Of a stretch of 64,000 bases of DNA, positions 55,088 to 64,000 are shown in pieces (position 1 is the first letter of the stretch; each line of letters starts with the position of its first letter). Below the pieces are notes generated by a model. That model was not told where the DNA came from. It saw only the letters and a program-made list of their open reading frames with translations, and ran no database searches. The position numbers and the translations under genes were made by a program. Source of the stretch: Legionella nautarum (lineage in GTDB: Bacteria > Pseudomonadota > Gammaproteobacteria > Legionellales > Legionellaceae); contig NZ_LNYO01000013.1 of the NCBI RefSeq assembly GCF_001467895.1, positions 228,686 to 292,685 on the forward strand. Direction: 5' to 3'.

Positions 55088-57466
55088 ATGGCTGTCAGCG
55101 TACATACAATAGATTTACGGCATTTAGGAATGAAGGATCTAGAGCAGGTTGGAGGTAAAAATGCCTCCTTAGGAGAAATGATTAGCCATTTATCTTCTGC
55201 AGGTGTATCGGTACCAACTGGATTTGCTACAACCGCTGATTCTTTTCGTGAGTTTTTAGCGAATGATGGCTTGGATAAGAAAATTTATGAGTTATTGCAA
55301 GCTTTAGATCCTGATGATTTGCCCGCTTTAACTTCGGTTGGGAAAACAATTCGTGAGATGGTTATCAAAGCACCATTTTCTGCTGATTTTGAAAAGGCGG
55401 TGCGTAAATCCTATGAGGAACTAACAAAAACAATTGGCCATAAAGAGTTTAGCGTTGCAGTTCGCTCATCAGCCACTGCAGAAGACCTACCCGAAGCCTC
55501 TTTTGCTGGCCAGCAAGAAACTTATTTAAATGTGGATGGCATAGAGGATGTGTTAGTTACAATTAAACAAGTGTTTGCTTCACTGTTTAATGATCGAGCC
55601 ATTACTTATCGTTCTCATCATGGTTTTGCCCATAATGATGTGGCTTTATCAGCTGGTATTCAGCAAATGGTTCGCAGTGACCTAGCTGAAAGCGGTGTTA
55701 TGTTTACTATGGATACTGAATCAGGTTTCGACCAGGTTGTATTTATTACTTCTTCCTATGGTCTGGGTGAAATGGTCGTACAAGGGGCAGTAAACCCAGA
55801 TGAATTTTATGTCCATAAACCGGGCTTACAAGCTGGAAAACCTGCTGTGATTCGCCGCAATTTGGGTTCAAAAGCGCTAAAAATGGTTTATTGCGATGAT
55901 AAAACACAAAATCGTCGTGTAAAAACAGTTGATGTGCCTCCAAGTGAACGTTTAAAGTTTTCTTTAACTAATGCAGAAGTTGAACTTTTGGCCAAACAAG
56001 CGCTGCTCATCGAAGCACATTATGGCCAAGCCATGGATATTGAATGGGCAAAAGATGGAGAAAGCGGCAAACTATATATTCTGCAAGCTCGACCAGAAAC
56101 AGTAAAAAGTCGGGCAAATAAGCAAGTTTTAGAGCGTTATACCTTAAAGCAAAAAGCGAAAATCTTAAGTGAAGGTCGCAGTATTGGACAGCGCATTGGC
56201 CAAGGGCGAGCAAGAATTATAAATGACATCAGTGAGATGCATCGTGTAGAACCTGGTGATGTATTGATCTCAGATATGACTGATCCCGATTGGGAACCAG
56301 TAATGAAACGAGCTGCAGCTATTGTCACTAATCGTGGTGGCAGAACTTGTCATGCAGCCATTATTGCAAGAGAGCTAGGAATTCCCGCTGTGGTTGGTTG
56401 TGGCGATGCAACCCGCCTGATCCGCGATGGTGATGAAGTGACTGTCAGTTGTGCAGAAGGCGATATCGGCTATGTCTACGAAGGTTTGTTGCCTTTTGAG
56501 CGAGTAAGTCTGGATGTAAATACCATGCCTGAATTACCAATGAAAGTGATGCTCAACGTAGGAAACCCTGAGCGTGCTTTCGCTTTCCAATCAGTACCCA
56601 ACTCTGGTGTTGGCTTGGCTCGCCTGGAGTTTTTAATTTCTAATACTATCGGTATTCATCCCAAAGCCTTACTAGAATACGATAGTTTACAAGATAAAGA
56701 GTTGAAAAAATTTATCGCTGATAAAACTGCGGCCTATGCTTCACCAGTAGAATATTATATTGAGCGTTTAAAAGAAGGGATCGCTACTATTGCTGCAGCA
56801 TTTTATCCAAAACCAGTGATTGTCAGACTTTCCGATTTTAAATCCAATGAATATGCCAACCTTGCAGGTGGTAGTCTTTATGAACCTCACGAAGAAAATC
56901 CTATGTTGGGTTTCCGTGGTGCCTCACGTTATGTCTCAGACAATTTTGCAGATTGCTTCGCTTTAGAATGCAAAGCTGTTCGCCGGGTGCGCGAAGATAT
57001 GGGACTTAAAAACGTTGAAGTGATGATTCCATTTGTTAGAACTGTTTCAGAGGCCAAAGAAGTCATTCAAGTACTGAAAAAGCATGGACTTGAGCGTGGT
57101 AAAGAAGAATTAAGAATTATTATGATGTGCGAACTTCCTTCGAATGCTCTTTTGGCTAGCGAATTTTTAGAGTATTTCGATGGATTTTCTATCGGCTCCA
57201 ATGATCTCACGCAACTTACCCTGGGTTTAGATAGAGACTCCGGTCTAGTAGCCGCGCAGTTTGATGAACGAGATGCTGCAGTCAAGGCTTTGTTGCATCT
57301 AGCCATCTCGACGTGCAAGAAAGCAGGAAAATATGTAGGGATATGCGGACAGGGACCATCAGATCATCAAGATTTTGCGCAATGGTTGATGAAAGAAGGA
57401 ATTGATAGCGTATCCTTAAATCCTGATTCAGTATTAGAAACTTGTTTATTTCTTGCTGAGCAATAG
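55088..57466 (+). CDS. ppsA: Phosphoenolpyruvate synthase
   Basis: 792 residues, as in E. coli. N-terminal ATP-grasp domain ([42 protein letters not shown]), central swivelling domain with the phospho-His motif [26 protein letters not shown], and C-terminal PEP/pyruvate barrel ([54 protein letters not shown]). It converts pyruvate to PEP with ATP to AMP plus phosphate, the entry to gluconeogenesis from amino-acid-derived pyruvate. AGAGGG precedes the ATG. The antiporter gene starts 2 bp after the stop. Confidence 0.97.
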   Translation: MAVSVHTIDLRHLGMKDLEQVGGKNASLGEMISHLSSAGVSVPTGFATTADSFREFLANDGLDKKIYELLQALDPDDLPALTSVGKTIREMVIKAPFSADFEKAVRKSYEELTKTIGHKEFSVAVRSSATAEDLPEASFAGQQETYLNVDGIEDVLVTIKQVFASLFNDRAITYRSHHGFAHNDVALSAGIQQMVRSDLAESGVMFTMDTESGFDQVVFITSSYGLGEMVVQGAVNPDEFYVHKPGLQAGKPAVIRRNLGSKALKMVYCDDKTQNRRVKTVDVPPSERLKFSLTNAEVELLAKQALLIEAHYGQAMDIEWAKDGESGKLYILQARPETVKSRANKQVLERYTLKQKAKILSEGRSIGQRIGQGRARIINDISEMHRVEPGDVLISDMTDPDWEPVMKRAAAIVTNRGGRTCHAAIIARELGIPAVVGCGDATRLIRDGDEVTVSCAEGDIGYVYEGLLPFERVSLDVNTMPELPMKVMLNVGNPERAFAFQSVPNSGVGLARLEFLISNTIGIHPKALLEYDSLQDKELKKFIADKTAAYASPVEYYIERLKEGIATIAAAFYPKPVIVRLSDFKSNEYANLAGGSLYEPHEENPMLGFRGASRYVSDNFADCFALECKAVRRVREDMGLKNVEVMIPFVRTVSEAKEVIQVLKKHGLERGKEELRIIMMCELPSNALLASEFLEYFDGFSIGSNDLTQLTLGLDRDSGLVAAQFDERDAAVKALLHLAISTCKKAGKYVGICGQGPSDHQDFAQWLMKEGIDSVSLNPDSVLETCLFLAEQ

Positions 57467-57468
57467 TT

Positions 57469-58929
57469 ATGTTGTTAGGTGCAAAGACTTGGGCATCCTT
57501 AGCAGGGTATATCCCTGCTGTTTTTACAGAAAGCCCAGCAACGCAACATCATGATCCAATTGCCCCTGTCATTCTATGGGTAACGCTTATTTTTTTGTGT
57601 GCACTGATTGGACGCTATCTTGCCGCGCACTGTAAGCAACCTGCAGTATTAGGTGAGTTACTCATGGGCGTCTTACTAGGTAACCTCTGTTACTTCTTCG
57701 GCTCCAATCTGATGATTGTTTTACGTGAGGGCTCAGCGGTTTTTAATATTATGCGCGAGATGTTGACTGGCTTTCCCCTCGCGCAAGCAGTAAGCGATAG
57801 CATTCATAATCCCTATTATGCTAACCAAGTCACCCAGGCTCTTAGCCAAGAAAATGGGATTGATTTGATGAAGATTGCTTATGTTTTAGATATTTTTTCC
57901 CGCTATGGCGTTATTTTTCTGCTATTTAAAGTGGGGCTTGAAACGTCCATAGAGGAGTTAAGGCATACGGGGCGAGAATCAGTCCAAGTGGCGGTTATTG
58001 GTGTCATTGCTCCGATTATTCTCGGCTATGCTGTCTCTTGCTTACTGTCACCTGGCTCCAATTATAAATCTCATCTTTTCGTAGCAGCCACTTTATCAGC
58101 CACAAGTATTGGCATTACTGCTCGTGTACTCTCCGAAATGAAAAAATTACGTACTAGGGAGGCAAAAACTATTCTTGGTGCGGCGATGATTGATGACATT
58201 CTAGGCTTAATCCTCCTTGCTGTGGTGAGCTCGGTTGTACTGAGTGGGGTGGTTGATTTCTGGATGGTAACGAAAATTATTATTTCAGCGATTGTTTTTT
58301 TTGCAAGTGCTGTGCTTATTGGACCATGGATCATCCGCAAGGCGATAAAGTTTTTTCAATTCTTAGAGCTCTGGGAGCTGAAGTTATTTATTGCTTTTAT
58401 TTTTGTAATGATGCTTGCCTGGTTAGCAACGCTTGTCCAACTAGCGACAATTATAGGAGCCTTCGCCGCAGGACTTATTTTGCACGAAGGATTTTTCGAA
58501 TCTGAGAACTACAAAGCCAGATCGGAGAGTATTAAAAATCTTATCGCACCTCTCGAGTCCATTTTAGCGCCTCTATTTTTTATGCTGATTGGTATCCAGG
58601 TTAAATTAGAATCCTTTTTTGATTGGCAAGTATTATTAATGGCGAGTGGATTAATTGTTGCCGCAATACTCGGAAAGCTTATAAGTGGTTTGGGAGGGGC
58701 TGCAAAAGATGATCGCTGGTTGATAGGAATTGGCATGTTACCTCGAGGAGAAGTAGGGTTAGTGTTTGCATCGATCGGTAGGACTCTTGGCGTGATGTCA
58801 GATCAACTTTTTTCAGCCATTGTCTGTATGGTGATTGTAACCACTTTTATAGCGCCTCCACTTTTAAAGGCACGCTATGTACAGAAAGGTTTAAAGCTAA
58901 GCAAAAGCAATCGAGGTGATAAAGAATGA
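57469..58929 (+). CDS. CPA2 family cation:proton antiporter
   Basis: 486 residues with 12-13 membrane helices. VLGELLMGVLLGNL near residue 62-75, IFSRYGVIFLLFKVGLETSIEELRHTGRESVQVAVIGVIAPIILGY, SATSIGITARVLSEMKKLRTREAKTILGAAMIDDILGLILLAVVSS (the CPA2 transport Asp pair in IDDILG) and IGIGMLPRGEVGLVFASIGR are Kef/NhaS-type motifs. No C-terminal TrkA-N domain, so it is a simple exchanger of Na+ or K+. It is tightly packed between ppsA (2 bp) and nadC (4-bp overlap). Confidence 0.87.
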   Translation: MLLGAKTWASLAGYIPAVFTESPATQHHDPIAPVILWVTLIFLCALIGRYLAAHCKQPAVLGELLMGVLLGNLCYFFGSNLMIVLREGSAVFNIMREMLTGFPLAQAVSDSIHNPYYANQVTQALSQENGIDLMKIAYVLDIFSRYGVIFLLFKVGLETSIEELRHTGRESVQVAVIGVIAPIILGYAVSCLLSPGSNYKSHLFVAATLSATSIGITARVLSEMKKLRTREAKTILGAAMIDDILGLILLAVVSSVVLSGVVDFWMVTKIIISAIVFFASAVLIGPWIIRKAIKFFQFLELWELKLFIAFIFVMMLAWLATLVQLATIIGAFAAGLILHEGFFESENYKARSESIKNLIAPLESILAPLFFMLIGIQVKLESFFDWQVLLMASGLIVAAILGKLISGLGGAAKDDRWLIGIGMLPRGEVGLVFASIGRTLGVMSDQLFSAIVCMVIVTTFIAPPLLKARYVQKGLKLSKSNRGDKE

Positions 58930-59768
58930 AACCACAGCAAGCGGATATTTTAGCTGATGTTAAGCGCGCTTTGCATGAAGACCTTGGTTCCGGCGATGTC
59001 AGTGCAGCGCTTATACCCAGCACAGTGATTGCGGAAGCTGAAATTATTTCACGTGAACCAATGTTAGTTTGCGGGTGTTCTTGGGTTGAGGCTGTTTTTG
59101 CAGAAGTAGATGCAGCAATCAAATTAAATTGGTTGGTAAAGGAAGGCGAATGGCTAGCTGAGCCTGCAACCTTGTGTCAAATTAAAGGTCCAGCAGCGGC
59201 TATCTTAACTGCAGAACGTACGGCTTTAAATTTTTTCCAAACCTTAGCTGCCACAGCAACCCAAACTTATCGCTATCTGCAAGCGATTAAAGGAACAGGT
59301 ACGCGATTGTTGGATACACGAAAAACGCTACCGGGATTACGCCTTGCGCAAAAATATGCCGTTGCTTGTGCTGGAGGGGTCAATCATCGCATGGGGTTGT
59401 ATGATGCGATTTTAATTAAGGAAAATCACATTAAAGCCTGTGGCTCCATTAGTAAAGCGATCAAACAAGCCCGTTTACTGAAAAAGGATTTATTTGTTGA
59501 AGTAGAGGTGGAAAATTTTGATGAATTGCTGGAAGCCTTAAAAGCAAAACCTGATCGTATTTTACTGGATAACTTTCCTCAGGAAATGATCGCGGAAGCA
59601 GTAAAAATAAATCAGACTTATCATTGTGAATTAGAAGCCTCAGGAGGCATCAATTTGTCAACAATCGGGGCTATTGCGCAAACTGGAGTAGACTATATTT
59701 CAACAGGAGCAATGACTAAATCCATCCAAGCGATTGATTTAAGTTTATTAATTAGGGACATCCAATGA
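58926..59768 (+). CDS. nadC: Nicotinate-nucleotide pyrophosphorylase (carboxylating)
   Basis: 280 residues. LHEDLGSGDVSAALIP, TAERTALNFFQTLAATATQT, LDTRKTLPGLRLAQKYAVACAGGVNHRMGLYDAILIKENHI and VEVEVENFDELLEAL are clear quinolinate phosphoribosyltransferase motifs. It converts quinolinate and PRPP to nicotinate mononucleotide and CO2, completing de novo NAD synthesis begun by NadB and NadA. Overlaps the antiporter and murG-like genes by 4 bp each, giving a translationally coupled set. Confidence 0.96.
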   Translation: MKPQQADILADVKRALHEDLGSGDVSAALIPSTVIAEAEIISREPMLVCGCSWVEAVFAEVDAAIKLNWLVKEGEWLAEPATLCQIKGPAAAILTAERTALNFFQTLAATATQTYRYLQAIKGTGTRLLDTRKTLPGLRLAQKYAVACAGGVNHRMGLYDAILIKENHIKACGSISKAIKQARLLKKDLFVEVEVENFDELLEALKAKPDRILLDNFPQEMIAEAVKINQTYHCELEASGGINLSTIGAIAQTGVDYISTGAMTKSIQAIDLSLLIRDIQ

Positions 59769-60859
59769 ATCCACGAATTGTTTTTACCGGCGGAGGGACT
59801 GCTGGCCATGTAATTCCCAACTTACCCTTGATAGAGGCATTGCAGCAGGAAGGCTGGCAAGTTGACTATATTGGCTCGGAGAATGGTGTAGAGAAGGGAG
59901 TCATAAACCATTTAAATATCCCTTACCATACAGTAAACAGTGGAAAATTAAGACGTTACTTTAGTTGGCAAAACTTTCTTGACCCTTTTAAAATTTTTCT
60001 TGGTATTGGCCAAGCCTACTGTTTATTGCGAAAACTCAAAACAGATGTGGTTTTTTCTAAAGGTGGCTTTGTTGCTTTCCCGATTGTTTTTGCAGCTTGG
60101 TTAAATCGTATTCCGGTGCTTGCCCATGAATCTGATATAAGCCCTGGGTTAGCAAATCGCCTGAGTTTTCCTTTCGTTGATAAAATTTGTGTGACCTTTG
60201 CCGCAGCGAAACAACATTTTAAAAAACACCAAGAGAAAGTAGAAATCACGGGAACACCCATTCGCCAAGAATTGTTTAATGGTTCCAAAGAAGCAGGCTT
60301 AGCTTTATGCGGTTTTAAAGCAGAGAAGCCTTGTTTACTGGTTGTCGGTGGCAGTCAAGGTTCTATGAGACTGAATAAAGTAGTTAGAGAGGCTTTGCCT
60401 TTACTGAGCGGGGATTATCAAATTATTCATTTATGCGGCAAAGGAAAGTTGGATGCTAACTTATTGAATAAAAAGGATTATTGCCAGTTAGAGTATGCTA
60501 ATACAGAGCTTGCTGATTTATTTGCTGCTGCTGACGTTGTGGTTTCGCGTGCAGGAGCTAATTCAGTCTATGAAATCCTTGCCTTGCAAAAGCCGCATAT
60601 CCTGATTCCTTTGTCGCTTCAAGTGAGCCGCGGTGATCAAATTCAAAATGCTCGTTATTTTCAAAAACTAGGACTAAGCCAAGTGTTAGATGATGATACT
60701 CTGACGGTCGAGCAATTTTTGCAAGCTATCAATGAAGTCAATCAGCGAAAAGACGAAATTATCAAAAAAATTAAAGAGTTAAACATTGAATCCGCAACGT
60801 TGAAAATCGTAACCCTTATCAAGGAGCAGATGCATGTTGAATCCCCAAAAACTGTATGA
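59765..60859 (+). CDS. murG: MurG family GlcNAc transferase of Firmicutes type
   Basis: 364 residues. MNPRIVFTGGGTAGHVIPNLPLIEAL has the MurG GGGTAGHV loop. The acceptor-side signatures YIGSENGVEKGVI, SGKLRRYFSW, SKGGFVAFPIVFAAWL, LAHESDISPGLANR and SLQVSRGDQIQNARYF are those of Bacillus/Staphylococcus MurG; proteobacterial MurG has HEQN in place of HESD. Reaction by family: UDP-GlcNAc to lipid I, giving lipid II. It lies outside any cell-division cluster, overlapped by nadC (4 bp) and an M20 peptidase gene (26 bp). Probably an acquired second copy; it may act on another lipid-linked acceptor. Confidence 0.83.
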   Translation: MNPRIVFTGGGTAGHVIPNLPLIEALQQEGWQVDYIGSENGVEKGVINHLNIPYHTVNSGKLRRYFSWQNFLDPFKIFLGIGQAYCLLRKLKTDVVFSKGGFVAFPIVFAAWLNRIPVLAHESDISPGLANRLSFPFVDKICVTFAAAKQHFKKHQEKVEITGTPIRQELFNGSKEAGLALCGFKAEKPCLLVVGGSQGSMRLNKVVREALPLLSGDYQIIHLCGKGKLDANLLNKKDYCQLEYANTELADLFAAADVVVSRAGANSVYEILALQKPHILIPLSLQVSRGDQIQNARYFQKLGLSQVLDDDTLTVEQFLQAINEVNQRKDEIIKKIKELNIESATLKIVTLIKEQMHVESPKTV

Positions 60860-62258
60860 CTATATCAGCCGTGAATGGAAAGAAACCATTCTACCCAGTT
60901 TATGTGACTATATAAAAATTCCTAATAAATCGCCTCATTTTGATAAAGATTGGCAAAAACATGGTTACATGGATCAGGCAGTAGATCATGTGGCTGATTG
61001 GTGTAAGCAACACGCCCCAGCCAATATGAAATTGGAAGTGATACGATTAGCAGGTCGTACCCCTTTATTATTTATGGAAGTCCCGGGAGAGACTGAGGAG
61101 ACCGTATTGCTCTATGGGCACCTTGATAAACAGCCGGAAATGACAGGATGGCATGCAGATCTTGGCCCCTGGAAACCAGTCATTAAAGAAGGTCGTCTTT
61201 ATGGGCGTGGTGGGGCTGATGATGGCTACGCTGCCTATGCCTCAATTACGGCGATACGTGCTTTACAAGCGCAGCAGTTATCCCATGCTCGTTGTGTTTT
61301 AATTATTGAGGCTTGTGAAGAGAGTGGTAGTTATGATCTACCTTATTATATTGACGCCTTAAAAGACAAGATAGGCGAACCCTCCTTGATCATTTGTTTA
61401 GATTCCGGTGCTGGAAATTATGAACAACTTTGGATGACTACCTCATTACGCGGTAATGTTGTCGGTGAGTTGTCAGTTGAATTACTCTCAGAAGGAATTC
61501 ATTCAGGTTATGGCAGTGGTATTGTAGCTGATAGTTTTCGCGTGGCTAAGCAAGTGCTCAGCCGCATTGAAGACGAGCACAGTGGTGAGATAAAATTGCA
61601 TGAACTGCATTGTGATATTCCAACGGAGCGTATTCATCAGGCTGAAGCTTGTGCTGAGGTTTTAGGAGAGGAAGTTTATAGGGGACTCCCTTTTCACTCT
61701 GGTGTTGAGCCCATCACCAAAGATAAAAAACAGCTCATTTTAAACCGAACTTGGCGTCCGGCCTTGGCAATTACTGGTGCTGAAGGATTTCCCGCCCTAG
61801 CAGATGCAGGCAATGTATTAAGACCTAAAACGGCATTGAAATTATCTATGCGTTTGCCGCCAATGGTTGCACCAGAAAAGGCAGCCAAAGCACTACAAAA
61901 AGCGTTGATTGAAAATCCACCTTACCAAGCAAAGGTTAGGTTTCGCATCGATAATGCGGCTGCAGGTTGGAATGCTCCGCCCTTAATGCCCTGGTTAGAA
62001 AAAGCAGTCGAAGAGGCCTCCATGACGTTTTACCAGAAGCCTGCAATCTATATGGGGGAGGGGGGGACAATTCCTTTTATGGCGATGTTAGGTGAAAAAT
62101 TTCCACAGGCCCAATTTATGATAACTGGAGTTCTTGGACCACATTCGAATGCTCATGGACCTAATGAATTTTTGCACTTAAAAATGGTAGAAAAATTAAC
62201 GAGTTGTGTGGCCTATGTTCTAAATCGTCATTACGAGCAAACAAGGCTCGACAGTTAG
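60834..62258 (+). CDS. M20 family metallopeptidase (dipeptidase/deacylase)
   Basis: 474 residues of the M20 di-zinc hydrolase family. LLYGHLDKQPEMTGW (His ligand), GRGGADDGYAAYASI (bridging Asp), IEACEESGSYDLP (catalytic Glu pair), ICLDSGAGNYEQ and the distal GPHSNAHGPNEF His are visible; the middle lid domain carries the GIHSGYGSG dimerisation motif. The closest style is carnosinase/dipeptidase-like M20A or M20F proteins; substrate is unknown. It overlaps the murG-like gene by 26 bp, the last gene of the ppsA run. No signal peptide. Confidence 0.85.
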   Translation: MLNPQKLYDYISREWKETILPSLCDYIKIPNKSPHFDKDWQKHGYMDQAVDHVADWCKQHAPANMKLEVIRLAGRTPLLFMEVPGETEETVLLYGHLDKQPEMTGWHADLGPWKPVIKEGRLYGRGGADDGYAAYASITAIRALQAQQLSHARCVLIIEACEESGSYDLPYYIDALKDKIGEPSLIICLDSGAGNYEQLWMTTSLRGNVVGELSVELLSEGIHSGYGSGIVADSFRVAKQVLSRIEDEHSGEIKLHELHCDIPTERIHQAEACAEVLGEEVYRGLPFHSGVEPITKDKKQLILNRTWRPALAITGAEGFPALADAGNVLRPKTALKLSMRLPPMVAPEKAAKALQKALIENPPYQAKVRFRIDNAAAGWNAPPLMPWLEKAVEEASMTFYQKPAIYMGEGGTIPFMAMLGEKFPQAQFMITGVLGPHSNAHGPNEFLHLKMVEKLTSCVAYVLNRHYEQTRLDS

Positions 62259-62282
62259 AAAAAATACTGAGATACTTTGCTG

Positions 62283-62301
62283 CCTCTTCTCCGAGAAGAG
62301 G
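62283..62301 (+). other. Hairpin after the M20 peptidase gene
   Basis: CCTCTTCT-CCG-AGAAGAGG, a perfect 8-bp stem 24 bp after the stop. No U-run follows, so it may be a processing/stability element rather than a terminator. Confidence 0.4.
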
Positions 62302-62352
62302 TAACAAACGTGGTTAGAAAACCACACTAGTCCAATCAATAAGGAGCTTCAA

Positions 62353-62676
62353 ATGAAAGCAAATTTATTTGCTATTGTTCTATCATCATTTATAGTCTGT
62401 CTTTCTGTTTACGCTGCAAGCGAACCATTGAATAAATCCTCAACAGCAACCCTGCAAAAAACAAGAAGTCAAATTGATTTAAATAAAGCGGATAGTAAGG
62501 CTTTATTTAGAGTAATCAAGGGGATAGGTCAAAAGCGTGCCGAGGCAATTGTAAAATACCGGACTGAACATGGTCGTTTCAATTCAATACAAGACTTAGC
62601 GAAAGTCCCTGGATTTGGTGAGCGATTTGTTAAAAATCATCTCATTCAATTGCAAAAAGTGTTCACAATTAACTAA
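62353..62676 (+). CDS. ComEA-like exported helix-hairpin-helix protein
   Basis: 107 residues: a signal peptide (MKANLFAIVLSSFIVCLSVYA) and a C-terminal double HhH domain, QIDLNKADSKALFRVIKGIGQKRAEAIVKYRTEHGRFNSIQDLAKVPGFGERFVKNHL. This is the small ComEA type that binds incoming DNA in the periplasm for natural transformation, a process known in Legionella. GGAG stands before ATG. Monocistronic, closed by a strong terminator. Confidence 0.88.
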   Translation: MKANLFAIVLSSFIVCLSVYAASEPLNKSSTATLQKTRSQIDLNKADSKALFRVIKGIGQKRAEAIVKYRTEHGRFNSIQDLAKVPGFGERFVKNHLIQLQKVFTIN

Positions 62677-62697
62677 TTTTTGCTACAGCAAATTTTA

Positions 62698-62721
62698 AGG
62701 CGGCAATGCCGCCTATTTTTT
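62698..62721 (+). terminator. Rho-independent terminator of the ComEA-like gene
   Basis: AGGCGGC-AAT-GCCGCCT followed by ATTTTTT, 22 bp after the stop codon. Confidence 0.9.
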
Positions 62722-62783
62722 GATTTATAGGTATGAATAAATCTTTCTTATTATCTGTCGATTTTTATTTCAATATAGGTTAA

Positions 62784-64000
<1,217 letters not shown>

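Overview
The window is chromosomal DNA of a Legionella species (Gammaproteobacteria), probably not L. pneumophila itself. The main evidence is a Mip protein matching the Legionella macrophage infectivity potentiator almost throughout, tandem PmrA-type boxes of the Legionella form, a csrA gene next to an LPS locus, a candidate Dot/Icm-type glycosyltransferase effector and AT-rich DNA with GTCATTC-type palindromes. No rRNA, IS element, prophage or CRISPR array is visible. One tRNA (Leu, CAA) is present.

Layout. 1-7384 (+): end of a surface-polysaccharide cluster: rmlD (5' cut by the window), an RmlC-FdtA fusion, a FdtB-like aminotransferase, a WzxE-like flippase, two GT2 glycosyltransferases and a Wzy-like membrane protein. 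They would make a dTDP-3-amino-dideoxyhexose and assemble a repeat unit. 7412-10128: a DXD glycosyltransferase that looks like an effector (-), divergent from a cysteine-dioxygenase-like cupin (+) with a structured leader. 10164-13167 (-): the complete cytochrome bd operon cydP-cydA-cydB-cydX, including two genes under 55 codons. 13148-21432: a second group of envelope-sugar genes (two acyltransferase-3 proteins, a GT4, a UDP-sugar epimerase/reductase, a WecA/WbpL-like initiating transferase) with pgi. 21476-26903: csrA behind a PmrA-type box, birA, an HdeD-like protein, a phosphopantetheinyl transferase, accA and tilS. 26993-34083: a complete RND efflux operon followed by an MFS exporter. 34138-43162: sdaA, an unknown gene behind a second PmrA-type box (effector candidate), mip, ampG, a DUF190 protein, three unknown genes around tRNA-Leu, and a phasin with a histone-like tail. 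43339-51264: alkB, an amino acid permease, the purB-nadB-nadA operon and queF. 51351-54787 (-): a three-gene cassette (polyprenyl-P-sugar synthase, YdjC/ChbG deacetylase, ArnT-like transferase) with the same composition as Francisella FlmF2-NaxD-FlmK. 55088-62258 (+): ppsA, a CPA2 antiporter, nadC, a Firmicutes-type MurG and an M20 peptidase, tightly packed. 62353-64000: a ComEA-like HhH protein, mreB and the start of mreC.

Two genes carry the same promoter architecture (PmrA tandem repeat, 7 nt, -10): csrA and the unknown gene at 35744-36805. This suggests the unknown gene belongs to the virulence regulon. Several envelope systems (O-chain sugars, acyltransferases, the lipid A amino-sugar cassette, a second MurG) indicate a heavily tailored cell surface. 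Three related palindromic elements, one a 128-bp MITE-like sequence with perfect 18-bp terminal repeats, lie in intergenic gaps.
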